Source: an uncultured Eggerthellaceae bacterium (GTDB lineage: Bacteria; Actinomycetota; Coriobacteriia; Coriobacteriales; Eggerthellaceae). Taken from it: a stretch of DNA of 64,000 bases. A model generated the notes under the pieces. That model was given only the letters and a program-made list of their open reading frames with translations. It made no database searches and was not told the DNA's origin. Positions 54,731-62,602 of the stretch are shown in pieces (the first letter of the stretch is position 1; the number at the start of each line of letters is the position of its first letter). The DNA is taken from positions 1-64,000 of the forward strand of contig CAKTXN010000003.1 in assembly GCA_934630905.1 (NCBI GenBank), given 5' to 3'. Both the position numbers and the translations under genes were made by a program.

Positions 54731-56047
54731 ATGCAGTGGAAATGCGGTTCCTATTCCTTCGACACCAAGATGCCCATTATTATGGGCATCTTAAACCTTA
54801 CGCCCGATTCTTTCTCGGACGGTGGCTTGTATAACGAGACGCAAGTGGCGCTTGCCCATGCGCGCGAAATGATTGAGCAAGGCGCTCACATGGTTGACGT
54901 GGGCGGCGAGTCTACGCGTCCGGGTTCTGCCCCCGTGACCGAAGAAGAAGAGCTCGCGCGTGTTATTGATGTAGTGCGTACGTTGTCTGAACAGGGAATT
55001 TGCGTGAGCATTGATACGCGTCATGCATCGGTTGCGCAGGCGTGCGTTGAAGCGGGCGCAAGCATTATCAACGATATTTCGGGTTTTCGCGACCCTGCGA
55101 TGATCCAGGTTGCCGCAAACTGCGATGCAGGTTTGGTCGTCATGCACATGAAGGGCGACGAGCCGGCGACTATGCAGCAATGTGCGGTGTACGATGATGT
55201 TGTTGCGGAAGTGCGCGATTACCTGCGCGATCAGGCGCGCATGCTTGAAGAAGCGGGCGTTGATCACGATCGCATTTGCATTGATCCGGGTCCTGGCTTT
55301 GGCAAGACCGCCCAGCAAACGCTTGACCTGGTGCGTAACTTCCAGGAGTTCGTCCACTTGGGATACCCTGTGATGGCGGCCGTTTCGCGTAAGAGCTACA
55401 TTGGCGCGAAATATCAGATCGAAGAAGCGTCTCAGCGTGATATTGCCAGTGCTGCCGAAGCGCTTTTGGCCTGCGAGCAGGGCGCGCATGTCTTCCGCGT
55501 TCATAACGTGGGTGTTCATGTGGAGGCGCTGAAGGATTTGCGTCCGTATGCGCTGATTGCGCTGGGCTGCAACGTGGCGCTTGTTGCCGAACCTGGTGAA
55601 GAGCGTGAAGCAAAGATTGCCCAGCTCAACATGGCGATTGGTGATTTGTGCGCGCTTCCCGATACCCAGATTATCGATGTCTCCAGCTTCTACGAGAGCG
55701 AGCCGGCGTATTACGAGGACCAGGATGTTTTCGTGAACGCCGTGGTGTTGCTGCGTACGGGCATTCCGCCCAAGGAACTGCTGGATTATCTGCACGTTAT
55801 TGAGAACAAGCTGGGGCGCGTGCGTACGATTGCGAATGGCCCACGTACGTGTGACCTGGATATTCTTGATTATCAGATGTATGTGTGCGATACCGATATC
55901 CTGACGCTGCCGCATCCGCGCATTGCTGAGCGTGATTTCGTGGTGAAGCCGCTTTTGGAGATTTTGCCCGGCCATATCCTGGCCGACGGCTCTGCGGTGG
56001 ATACCGTGTCCGAAGAGCAGCGCATTGGTCGTTCGTTCAAGCTGTAA
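54731..56047 (+). CDS. Bifunctional dihydropteroate synthase / HPPK
   Basis: The first 265 residues are dihydropteroate synthase (FolP: IMGILNLTPDSFSDGG, DVGGESTRPGS, DPGPGFGKT). Residues about 275-438 are 6-hydroxymethyl-dihydropterin pyrophosphokinase (FolK: IALGCNVAL, SSFYESEPAYYEDQDVFVN, GPRTCDLDILDY). The fusion carries out two successive steps of folate synthesis. No folB is present between them. It starts 17 bp after ftsH. Confidence 0.95.
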   Translation: MQWKCGSYSFDTKMPIIMGILNLTPDSFSDGGLYNETQVALAHAREMIEQGAHMVDVGGESTRPGSAPVTEEEELARVIDVVRTLSEQGICVSIDTRHASVAQACVEAGASIINDISGFRDPAMIQVAANCDAGLVVMHMKGDEPATMQQCAVYDDVVAEVRDYLRDQARMLEEAGVDHDRICIDPGPGFGKTAQQTLDLVRNFQEFVHLGYPVMAAVSRKSYIGAKYQIEEASQRDIASAAEALLACEQGAHVFRVHNVGVHVEALKDLRPYALIALGCNVALVAEPGEEREAKIAQLNMAIGDLCALPDTQIIDVSSFYESEPAYYEDQDVFVNAVVLLRTGIPPKELLDYLHVIENKLGRVRTIANGPRTCDLDILDYQMYVCDTDILTLPHPRIAERDFVVKPLLEILPGHILADGSAVDTVSEEQRIGRSFKL

Positions 56048-56089
56048 GCGCTCGGGATTTCGTGGAGGGTTAAAGGTAGAAGGCGCAGC

Positions 56090-56872
56090 ATGGAATTCTA
56101 TCGTGAGATAAGCTCGACGAACGATGTGGTGAAAGCTGCTCTGAAGCAAGGTTGTGAACAGGGATTTTGTGCTGCATCGCTGAAACAGACGGCAGGATAC
56201 GGTCGTCAGGGGCGCTCGTGGTCAAGCCCTTTGGGTGGCTTATACTTCTCGGTGGCGCTTCGTCCGCAGGCGGATTTGGAGAAAATTCCCACGCTTGCGC
56301 TTCTGGCAGCGTTGGCTATTCGTCAGGGTATTGTCCGGCTGGATTTAGTGCGCAAGGGTGACGATCTGCTTATCAAGTGGCCCAACGACGTGGTTTTAGC
56401 GCAGCCTGATGGGACGTTTCGCAAGGTGTGCGGCATTTCGTGCGAATACTGCGAAGGCGGCGTGTGCGTGGGAATGGGCATTAACGTTTTGCGCCAAGCT
56501 GCTGTTCAAACGGATGGGCGCTATCTTCCTGGTTACCTGAGCGATGTTGCGGGGGCGCGCTTTCCCGAGCTTGCGGGCTTCGATGAAACAGGTGCGTTGA
56601 AAGAGTCGGGCGCGCAGCTAATAGCTCAAACCATTGTTGATATTTTAGTTGGTTTTATGCCGCAGTGGCAAGCGGAAGGTTTCGCGCCGTTCGCGGATAA
56701 ATATAACAGCTGCTCCTATCTTTTCCGAAAGCGCGTTGCCGTGGCGAATATTATGGGCGACGTGCAAACGGAAGGTGTCGTTTGTGGCATAGATGCTTTG
56801 GGGCGACTTCTTGTGGAAACGCGCCAAGGCGAAATAGTACCGGTAATTGCGGGGGAGGCCCATCTTGTCTGA
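56090..56872 (+). CDS. birA: Biotin-[acetyl-CoA-carboxylase] ligase, short form
   Basis: The 260-aa enzyme has the biotinyl-AMP loop GRQGR (38-42), WPNDV and the C-terminal SH3-like domain. It has no N-terminal helix-turn-helix, so it is a ligase only, not a repressor. Its stop overlaps the bioY start. Confidence 0.94.
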   Translation: MEFYREISSTNDVVKAALKQGCEQGFCAASLKQTAGYGRQGRSWSSPLGGLYFSVALRPQADLEKIPTLALLAALAIRQGIVRLDLVRKGDDLLIKWPNDVVLAQPDGTFRKVCGISCEYCEGGVCVGMGINVLRQAAVQTDGRYLPGYLSDVAGARFPELAGFDETGALKESGAQLIAQTIVDILVGFMPQWQAEGFAPFADKYNSCSYLFRKRVAVANIMGDVQTEGVVCGIDALGRLLVETRQGEIVPVIAGEAHLV

Positions 56873-57449
56873 GAAAGTCAAAAACACATCGCGCGCTCAA
56901 AGCATTGTGCGTATTGCATTAACCATTGCCATTATGGCGGTTTCTGCGTGGATCTCCATTCCTATTGGCCCGGTGCCGTTCACGCTGCAGTGCTTTGCGG
57001 TGGCATTTGCGATTTGTGTTCTTCCCGCAAAGGAATGCTTGGCTTCCGTTGGCGGGTATTTGGTTTTGGGCGCATTCGGCGTTCCTGTTTTTTCGAGCAT
57101 GCGCGGTGGCATTTCCATTCTTGCAGGCGTGACAGGTGGCTTTTTGTGGGGCTACTTCATTGGCGCGCTTGCGGGTCTGGCTATTTTGGCGGCCTTCAAG
57201 AAAATGGGGAAGGATCGCACGTTTGTTGCGTGCCTGTGCGCGTGCGTTGCGTACCTACTGTGTACGTACTTCTGCGGAACCGTTCAGTTCATGGGCGTTG
57301 CGGGTGCTTCCGTTCAGGCGGCGCTGGCGGCGTGCGTGATTCCGTTTGTTGCGGTTGATGTTGCGAAGTTGGTTGCGGCCTCTTTAGTGGCGCGCGCCGT
57401 TGATCGCGCGGTGGGCATCAATCGCATTCAAGGCGTGCCGCAGAAATAA
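56865..57449 (+). CDS. bioY: Biotin transporter substrate-binding subunit BioY
   Basis: The 194-aa protein has six membrane helices and the BioY segments IPIGPVPFTLQ and LGAFGVPVFS. The best start is TTG 56865 with GGGGGAGG six bases upstream, overlapping birA by 8 bp; the frame is open to 56847. With birA this makes a biotin uptake and attachment pair. Confidence 0.93.
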   Translation: MSEKVKNTSRAQSIVRIALTIAIMAVSAWISIPIGPVPFTLQCFAVAFAICVLPAKECLASVGGYLVLGAFGVPVFSSMRGGISILAGVTGGFLWGYFIGALAGLAILAAFKKMGKDRTFVACLCACVAYLLCTYFCGTVQFMGVAGASVQAALAACVIPFVAVDVAKLVAASLVARAVDRAVGINRIQGVPQK

Positions 57450-57471
57450 CCAGCGGACGATAGATGATGTT

Positions 57472-57508
57472 AAGGAGCCAGGCTCTGGTGGAGCTTGGCT
57501 CCTTTTTT
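57472..57508 (+). terminator. Terminator after bioY
   Basis: AAGGAGCCA (57472-57480) pairs with TGGCTCCTT (57496-57504), with a T-run. It closes the ftsH-folPK-birA-bioY direction. Confidence 0.9.
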
Positions 57509-57579
57509 GTTTCTAGGCTCGTGAGCCTGCCCGGCGCGCGCAGCGCATCGGTCAATAAACCACCCGCTATGTGGGTGCG

Positions 57580-58869
57580 CTATCTTGGCAGGCTCTTCTC
57601 GTCGAGCAGGAAATCGAGAACGGACATGGTTAGGATTCCGCTGTCGTCATAGGTCGGCTTCACCACATCACGCACAAGCACGATCTTGCTGAAGCTATCG
57701 GGCACCTCGCGAAGCGGGGCCTTCTCTTGGCGTTCCTTCTCCTCGTCCGGCAGGTGCAGCGCCGACTGTATGTAGTAGCGCCGTGAGCCCAGGTTCGCCA
57801 CGAAGTCCACCTCGAGCTGCTTGCGCACGACCCTGCCGTCGATGCGCGCAGCCTTCTCGACGGAGCCGACATCGACCGAAAAGCCCCTTGAGCGCAGCTC
57901 GTTGTACACGATGTTCTCCATGATGTGGGTCTGCTCGACCTGTCTGAAGCCAAGCCTGGCGTTACGCAGACCGACGTCCTCGAAGTAGTACTTCTTGGGG
58001 CTGCCGATGTACGTGCGCCCCTTGACGTCGTACCGGCGGGCCTCTTCGATGAGGAAGGACTCCTCAAGATAGCCGATGTAGGTCGAGATGGTGCTCGCGG
58101 TGATCTTCGAGCCCAGAACGCTTTTGAAGGTCGCCTCGATCTTGGGAGGGTTGGTGAGCGAGCCGATGGATGAGGCTAAAACGTCCACCAGGTCCTCGAG
58201 CTCCTGGGTCTTTGCCACCTTGTTTCTGGCCACCACGTCTTTCAGGTAGGTCTCGGAGAACAACCGTTCCAGATAGCGGGACTTCTGCTCATCGGTGCGC
58301 ATGCCCAAAAGAAGCGGCATGCCGCCGAAGACGACGTACTCGGCCCATCCCTGGTACCTATCCCCCTCGAATCCCTGCATGAACTCGGAGAAGGAGAGCG
58401 GGCGTACGCGGACCTCGTCGCCCCTTCCGCGAAACTGCGTCATGACATCGGTGGACAGCAGCTTGGAGTTGCTGCCAGTCACGTAGACGTCGACGTTTCG
58501 CATGCGCAGCAGGCCGTTGAGCACGCCGTAAAGGCGTGGCGGCTCGTCTTTACGCAGCTCCCCATCGGAGATCGCGTACTGCACCTCGTCGAGCATGACG
58601 TAGTACTGCGAGGTCTTATCGGCGATCTTTGCGCGCAGATAGGCGTCAAGCGCGCCTGGGTCCCGCAGGCCCCTGTTCGCCTCCTCGTCCAGCGAGACCT
58701 CGATGATATGGTCGTCGTCGATGCCGAGCTCGCCTCTGAGGTAGCCGCCGAAAAGTTCGAACAGCAAGTACGTCTTGCCGCAGCGTCTGATTCCCGTGAT
58801 TACCTTGATCATCCCGTTGTGCATCCTGTCTACCAGGCTGTCAAGGTATCTGTCCCTGCGCACTTCCAT
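57580..58869 (-). CDS. AAA ATPase with DUF4143 nuclease-like domain (copy 4)
   Basis: The 429-aa protein has Walker A GIRRCGKT (26-33), Walker B YYVMLDEVQ (about 90-98) and a DUF4143 end with ENIVYNELRSRGF, LEVDFVANLG and YYIQSALHL. It is a paralog of copy 2 but far more GC-rich than copies 1-3, which suggests a separate arrival. GAAGGAGACG precedes the ATG. TTGAGC (58927-58922), 17 bp, CATAAT (58904-58899) is its likely promoter. Confidence 0.88.
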   Translation of the reverse strand: MEVRRDRYLDSLVDRMHNGMIKVITGIRRCGKTYLLFELFGGYLRGELGIDDDHIIEVSLDEEANRGLRDPGALDAYLRAKIADKTSQYYVMLDEVQYAISDGELRKDEPPRLYGVLNGLLRMRNVDVYVTGSNSKLLSTDVMTQFRGRGDEVRVRPLSFSEFMQGFEGDRYQGWAEYVVFGGMPLLLGMRTDEQKSRYLERLFSETYLKDVVARNKVAKTQELEDLVDVLASSIGSLTNPPKIEATFKSVLGSKITASTISTYIGYLEESFLIEEARRYDVKGRTYIGSPKKYYFEDVGLRNARLGFRQVEQTHIMENIVYNELRSRGFSVDVGSVEKAARIDGRVVRKQLEVDFVANLGSRRYYIQSALHLPDEEKERQEKAPLREVPDSFSKIVLVRDVVKPTYDDSGILTMSVLDFLLDEKSLPR

Positions 58870-58898
58870 GTCCGTCTCCTTCTTAGTTTCATTTAGTG

Positions 58899-58934
58899 AT
58901 TATGTCACATGTTGCATTTTCGCTCAATGAAAAT
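58899..58934 (-). promoter_or_regulatory. Promoter/operator of AAA copy 4, with 22-bp repeat
   Basis: The 22-bp segment 58906-58927 contains the -35 (TTGAGC) and the spacer and recurs exactly at 60086-60107. ATTTTC/GAAAAT arms (58916-58934) form a dyad over the -35. Confidence 0.7.
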
Positions 58935-58976
58935 CTTAGAGCAGCGTGGGTAGGAAAGCGTCTTCGTCGCGGTAGA

Positions 58977-59876
58977 TCACTCTGGATCGTATGAGATTCG
59001 GAAGTAGTCGAGCATCGCCTTGAACCGATCCTGCGCGGCCAGGCAGGTATCCGTAAGGAACCCTTGCTCGTAATCCCATTCCGAGAGCCCCCGGTAGTAG
59101 AAGGCCTTCATGTCGTCGGCGATGACGAACGGCACCACGCGGCTGGCGAGGCATTCTTTGAACATGACGAGCCTGCCCACACGGCCGTTGCCGTCTTGGA
59201 AGGGGTGAATGCGCTCGAAGGCCACATGGAAACCCAGGATGCTGGCGAAGGAGTGCTTTTTTCGGGGATCGTACTCCTTCAAAAGGGCGCTTACCTCCCG
59301 GTCGACGTCTTCGGGCTGCGTTGTCTTACGGCCTGCCACCTCGTTGGGTAGGCGCTTGTAGTCGCCGACGGCGAACCAGTCCTTGGCCGAGTCGGTCGTG
59401 CCCGCCTTCAAGATGCGGTGCAGCTCCTTTACCATCCCCTCAGACAGGGGTTGTTGCGCATGGTCGATGACGTAGTCGACGGCGCGGAAGTGGTTCTGGG
59501 TCTCCAGGATGTCGTCTATCCGGACGGGCCCGTTGCCGGCGCCGATCGTAGCCGTCTCGAAGATGAGCCTGGTCTGGTCAAGCGACAGCCTGCTTCCCTC
59601 GATGCGGTTGGAGTTGTAGGCGAGCTCGACCTGGATCTTGTGGTATATGCCGCCCTTGGTCCTGGACGCTTTCTCTTCCCGAAGGCGCGAGAGCAGGGGG
59701 CTGTCCGCTTGTCTCTTCGCGTTCGAGCGGGCGGGCTTTTCCGCGTCCGCGGGTATGTTCCAGGTCTTCCCCGTGAGAAAAGCGCCGGGCACGCGGCCTT
59801 GGGCGCAATAGTTTCGCACGCTCCTCTCGGAAACGCCCCAGATTTCAGCTATCTCGGCTGCGGAAAGAAACCCCAT
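58977..59876 (-). CDS. Fic-domain AMPylase-type protein with N-terminal HTH
   Basis: The 299-aa protein begins with a helix-turn-helix (FLSAAEIAEIWGVSERSVRNYC), has an inhibitory helix motif SNRIEG (89-94), and a complete active site HPFQDGNGRVGR (224-235). The inhibitory motif ahead of the Fic core makes it a class II Fic protein, held off by its own glutamate. It transfers AMP (or another nucleotide) to target proteins. ATG 59876 follows a G8 tract acting as ribosome site; a TTG at 59903 is also open. Confidence 0.88.
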   Translation of the reverse strand: MGFLSAAEIAEIWGVSERSVRNYCAQGRVPGAFLTGKTWNIPADAEKPARSNAKRQADSPLLSRLREEKASRTKGGIYHKIQVELAYNSNRIEGSRLSLDQTRLIFETATIGAGNGPVRIDDILETQNHFRAVDYVIDHAQQPLSEGMVKELHRILKAGTTDSAKDWFAVGDYKRLPNEVAGRKTTQPEDVDREVSALLKEYDPRKKHSFASILGFHVAFERIHPFQDGNGRVGRLVMFKECLASRVVPFVIADDMKAFYYRGLSEWDYEQGFLTDTCLAAQDRFKAMLDYFRISYDPE

Positions 59877-59893
59877 AGGGTTGTACCCCCCCC

Positions 59894-59960
59894 TTATCGG
59901 CAAAAAACATCGTGGGTTTATTATAGCAAATAGCGTTATTTATTGCCGTTATCGGCAAAA
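59894..59960 (-). promoter_or_regulatory. Paired TTATCGGCAAAA operator-like sites before fic
   Basis: TTATCGGCAAAA occurs at 59894-59905 and 59949-59960 (plus strand); the second is within the perfect dyad TGCCG-TTAT-CGGCA (59944-59957). The HTH at the Fic N-terminus could bind them. Confidence 0.55.
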
Positions 59961-60085
59961 TTCTTTATTTCTACCTGTTCAGTCGGTATTCGCGGGAAAA
60001 TGCTTCCAAGTCGCGTTCCCTTCCGCACATCCCTTGTGCAGCCAAAGGCGACCTACGAACAGGGGCTCGCGATTTTTGTAATATC

Positions 60086-60107
60086 CACATGTTGCATTTT
60101 CGCTCAA
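60086..60107 (-). repeat. Second copy of the 22-bp promoter-core repeat
   Basis: Exact match to 58906-58927. On the minus strand it again gives TTGAGC and a spacer, with TATTAC or GATATT at -10 distance, pointing towards fic. Confidence 0.8.
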
Positions 60108-60269
60108 CGATAAACGCGAAACCATGTGAATCGATATGAGTGCGATTGTCAATCGGGAGACGATTGTGATGCAACGGATTGGGTTGAGAGAAAAGAAGGA
60201 ATCTCGCGCCAGGCAGAAAAGGAATCTGCCGCGCGAAGGTAAACATCGGGTGCTATGCGCCCGTTTGCT

Positions 60270-60680
60270 TTATTGCCATGAATAATCGAAGTCGTCGGCG
60301 TCGTCTTGCCAGGGGTTAATCTGTGAAGGCGCGCCAACAAGCGACTTGCCTTCCTTGTGGACGGCATACCATAAGTCGAGTGCTTCGCGCACCACTTTGC
60401 TTGCGCTTTCTTCAGGAGCCGATGCGGCAATTTCATCGAGCCATTCTTTTTGTTTTGTTTCGATGGTCACGCTTATATTTACGGTAGACCCCTTCGCAAA
60501 ACTGCGGGGTCTGCCGCGTTTCTTTTTCTGATCCTGCTCTTTTGTTGTTTGCTCGGCCGGTGCTTGTCCGTGCTCGGGTTGCAGGTGCTCGGGTTGCGCG
60601 TTTGCGAATTGCATGCGTTCGGCTTGCTCTTGCCCTTCCTGGGCGCGTCCCAACGACCCCGTTTCCATGGATTCCAGCAT
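60270..60680 (-). CDS. Ribbon-helix-helix-like DNA-binding protein
   Basis: The 136-aa protein has a Gln/Glu-rich start (1-50), an AT-hook-like KKKRGRPRSF (about 52-61), and a ribbon-helix-helix-like part (NISVTIETKQKEWLDEIA ... SASKVVREALDLW, about 68-105). AGAGG supports the start. A dyad GGTAC-ATATA-GTACC (60718-60732) 38 bp upstream is a likely operator for itself and the divergent operon. Confidence 0.7.
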   Translation of the reverse strand: MLESMETGSLGRAQEGQEQAERMQFANAQPEHLQPEHGQAPAEQTTKEQDQKKKRGRPRSFAKGSTVNISVTIETKQKEWLDEIAASAPEESASKVVREALDLWYAVHKEGKSLVGAPSQINPWQDDADDFDYSWQ

Positions 60681-60717
60681 AAGAATACCTCTATCTTTTC
60701 TTTTGGGGGCGTGATAT

Positions 60718-60755
60718 GGTACATATAGTACCTTGAATTAAGTATTAAAAAATAC
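60718..60755. promoter_or_regulatory. Dyads in the divergent regulator/operon gap
   Basis: GGTAC/GTACC (60718-60732) and GTATT/AATAC (60742-60755) in an AT-rich gap between divergent genes. A plus-strand promoter TTGAGC (60786-60791), 16 bp, TATTTT (60808-60813) follows. Confidence 0.5.
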
Positions 60756-60846
60756 GAATTAAATAAAAAACTAAAAAATACCTGATTGAGCCCTTCTCCG
60801 GCACGGTTATTTTGCATGATAGACAGAGTCGAAGGAGGGATTCTCA

Positions 60847-62013
60847 GTGCAAACCACCCTACAGAAAAACACTCAACAGAAAATCGTTTTGCGATGCAAG
60901 CCGCAAAACTTCGATCAGTGGGCGGCTGCGCTTTCTTTTTACAGCGTTTCGCTCTGCGCGCCGGAGCGCCCTCTTGAAAAAGAACTTGCGCGGGCGGCGT
61001 TGAATCAAACCGATTTGTTCGTGATTATCGATGACGTGCAATCCTCGGATGAATCGCTTGTCAATTCGCTGCGCACGTACTTGGAAACCGAACAGCGCGC
61101 AACAACGCGCATGCGCATTGTGTTTGTGGCTGATCGTCGGCGCGAACTCCCTTCTTCTCTCTTTCGCATTCTGGCGAACTACGACATTTACGACATTATT
61201 GTTCCACCGAAAGATAATCTGCTTGATTTCAATCCCTACGTCGAGGTTGCTCAAGTTCTGTCGCGGCCTAAGAGTTACAGCGAAATTGTGCCCTATCTTG
61301 CAGGCGAAATCGTGAACCCGAAGCTTGTTGGCTTGACTTCCGCCGAAGCGCTGCGCGAGCGCACGCGTGCTCAAGTGCGCATTGCGGTGGCGCAAATCGA
61401 TCAGCGACGCGGCGGTTCAACGCATACGTCGCTTCTGTTTGCCCGCGTGCTGGTTCTTCTGGGATATAAGGTGGCGCTTTTCATTGATGATCGCACATGG
61501 AAAAACATGCGGCGTTGCTATCCGCGTGCGCGGTGCAATGTGGAAAACGGCATGATGACATTGGCGGGCATTGACTTCTACCGCAACGAAGGATTTGCGG
61601 GCGCAAACGGATACGACTACGTTTTGGCGGATTTCGGGTGTGCGCGGTGGATTGACTTGGAGCCCGATCAGCGCGCTCAAACGCTGGGCGAGAGTTTTCG
61701 TTCGGCGTCGCTTGCGGTGCTCACCTCGGTAGTGTCCCCGTGGGGCGACCACGCATCGTTCGAGCGCGTGCTGAAAATCTGGCAAAAGAAGGGCGAACTG
61801 CAGAATTTAGGCGGCGTGAAGTTCGCGTTTTTCGGCATTTCGCATGACGCCGTCTACGAAAACTGGCAGGAAGCAGCACAGCGCTTGAACCCCAAGGCGG
61901 AGCTTTATCGCATTCCGTATTTGCCCGACCCCTTGCATTACGAGGCAAAAGAACATCATTGCCCTGAATTGATTGACATTCTATCGCCTATTTTGCGCGC
62001 GAAAGATCGGTAA
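60847..62013 (+). CDS. CpaE-like protein with degenerate P-loop
   Basis: The 388-aa protein has an N-terminal receiver-like alpha/beta region (FVIIDDVQSSDESLVNSLR ... RIVFVADRRR) and a MinD/ParA-like second half. The Walker A lysine-threonine is replaced: RRGGSTHTSLLFARVL (about 186-200) stands where GKGGVGKT would be, while VLADFG resembles a Walker B strand. The start is GTG 60847 with AAGGAGGG upstream. It heads an operon that ends in a surface adhesin, so a scaffold or placement role is possible; this is inference. Confidence 0.6.
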   Translation: MQTTLQKNTQQKIVLRCKPQNFDQWAAALSFYSVSLCAPERPLEKELARAALNQTDLFVIIDDVQSSDESLVNSLRTYLETEQRATTRMRIVFVADRRRELPSSLFRILANYDIYDIIVPPKDNLLDFNPYVEVAQVLSRPKSYSEIVPYLAGEIVNPKLVGLTSAEALRERTRAQVRIAVAQIDQRRGGSTHTSLLFARVLVLLGYKVALFIDDRTWKNMRRCYPRARCNVENGMMTLAGIDFYRNEGFAGANGYDYVLADFGCARWIDLEPDQRAQTLGESFRSASLAVLTSVVSPWGDHASFERVLKIWQKKGELQNLGGVKFAFFGISHDAVYENWQEAAQRLNPKAELYRIPYLPDPLHYEAKEHHCPELIDILSPILRAKDR

Positions 62014-62059
62014 GTTGGACTTTCGCAGGTTGGGCGATAGGAATGGCTGAGGGGTTTCG

Positions 62060-62530
62060 ATGATGTTTTCGCAGGAGCAGATGGAGGAATGGGAAGCGCG
62101 CGCAGTGCCGCTTGATGAGCGCGGCGAAAGCGAGGCGTATTTTCCGCTGTGGGGCATTGTCGATGTGGACGATTACCTGCAGAAAAGCGATGCATCGCGC
62201 GCTGAACGGCAACGGGTGGCGGCATTGGAGGACGCCGGTGCTGAAGCTGAGGCCGGGACGTCGGACGCGTGCGCGGAAGATGCAGTGGGCGCTGCGGCGG
62301 GTGGTACAGCCGCGGCGGCAAGTGTTGCGGCGGCGGTGCGGCCCTCGGCGGGTGCGCGTGTTGCGTGGGGCGCGTGGTTCTGGGTGAAGCGTGTGGTGAT
62401 TGCGCTGGTGGTATGCGTTGTTGGTTCGATGCTGGTGACCATGGCGCTGAATCCCGCCATGACGTTTTTCGATGCGGCAAACGCTTTGTTTGGTGGCATT
62501 GCGGGTTTGATTGAGAAGGTGCTCGGATAG
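62060..62530 (+). CDS. Small membrane protein with Ala-rich linker
   Basis: A 156-aa protein with a conserved-looking start (PLWGIVDVDDYLQKSDASRAERQR), an Ala/Gly-rich middle (55-100), and a C-terminal membrane helix (about 110-132) followed by an amphipathic end. Not recognised. It lies between the CpaE-like gene and the adhesin in the same direction. Confidence 0.55.
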   Translation: MMFSQEQMEEWEARAVPLDERGESEAYFPLWGIVDVDDYLQKSDASRAERQRVAALEDAGAEAEAGTSDACAEDAVGAAAGGTAAAASVAAAVRPSAGARVAWGAWFWVKRVVIALVVCVVGSMLVTMALNPAMTFFDAANALFGGIAGLIEKVLG

Positions 62531-62602
62531 CTTGGGTTTCAAACGGTTAATACGTGCGTGGAGGTGCGCGTGTTGACCGAGAGGGTTTGAAGATAGGGGT
62601 TT

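Noticed and set aside
54791..56149. 452-codon antisense frame over folP-folK
   Set aside because: Antisense shadow; no family features.
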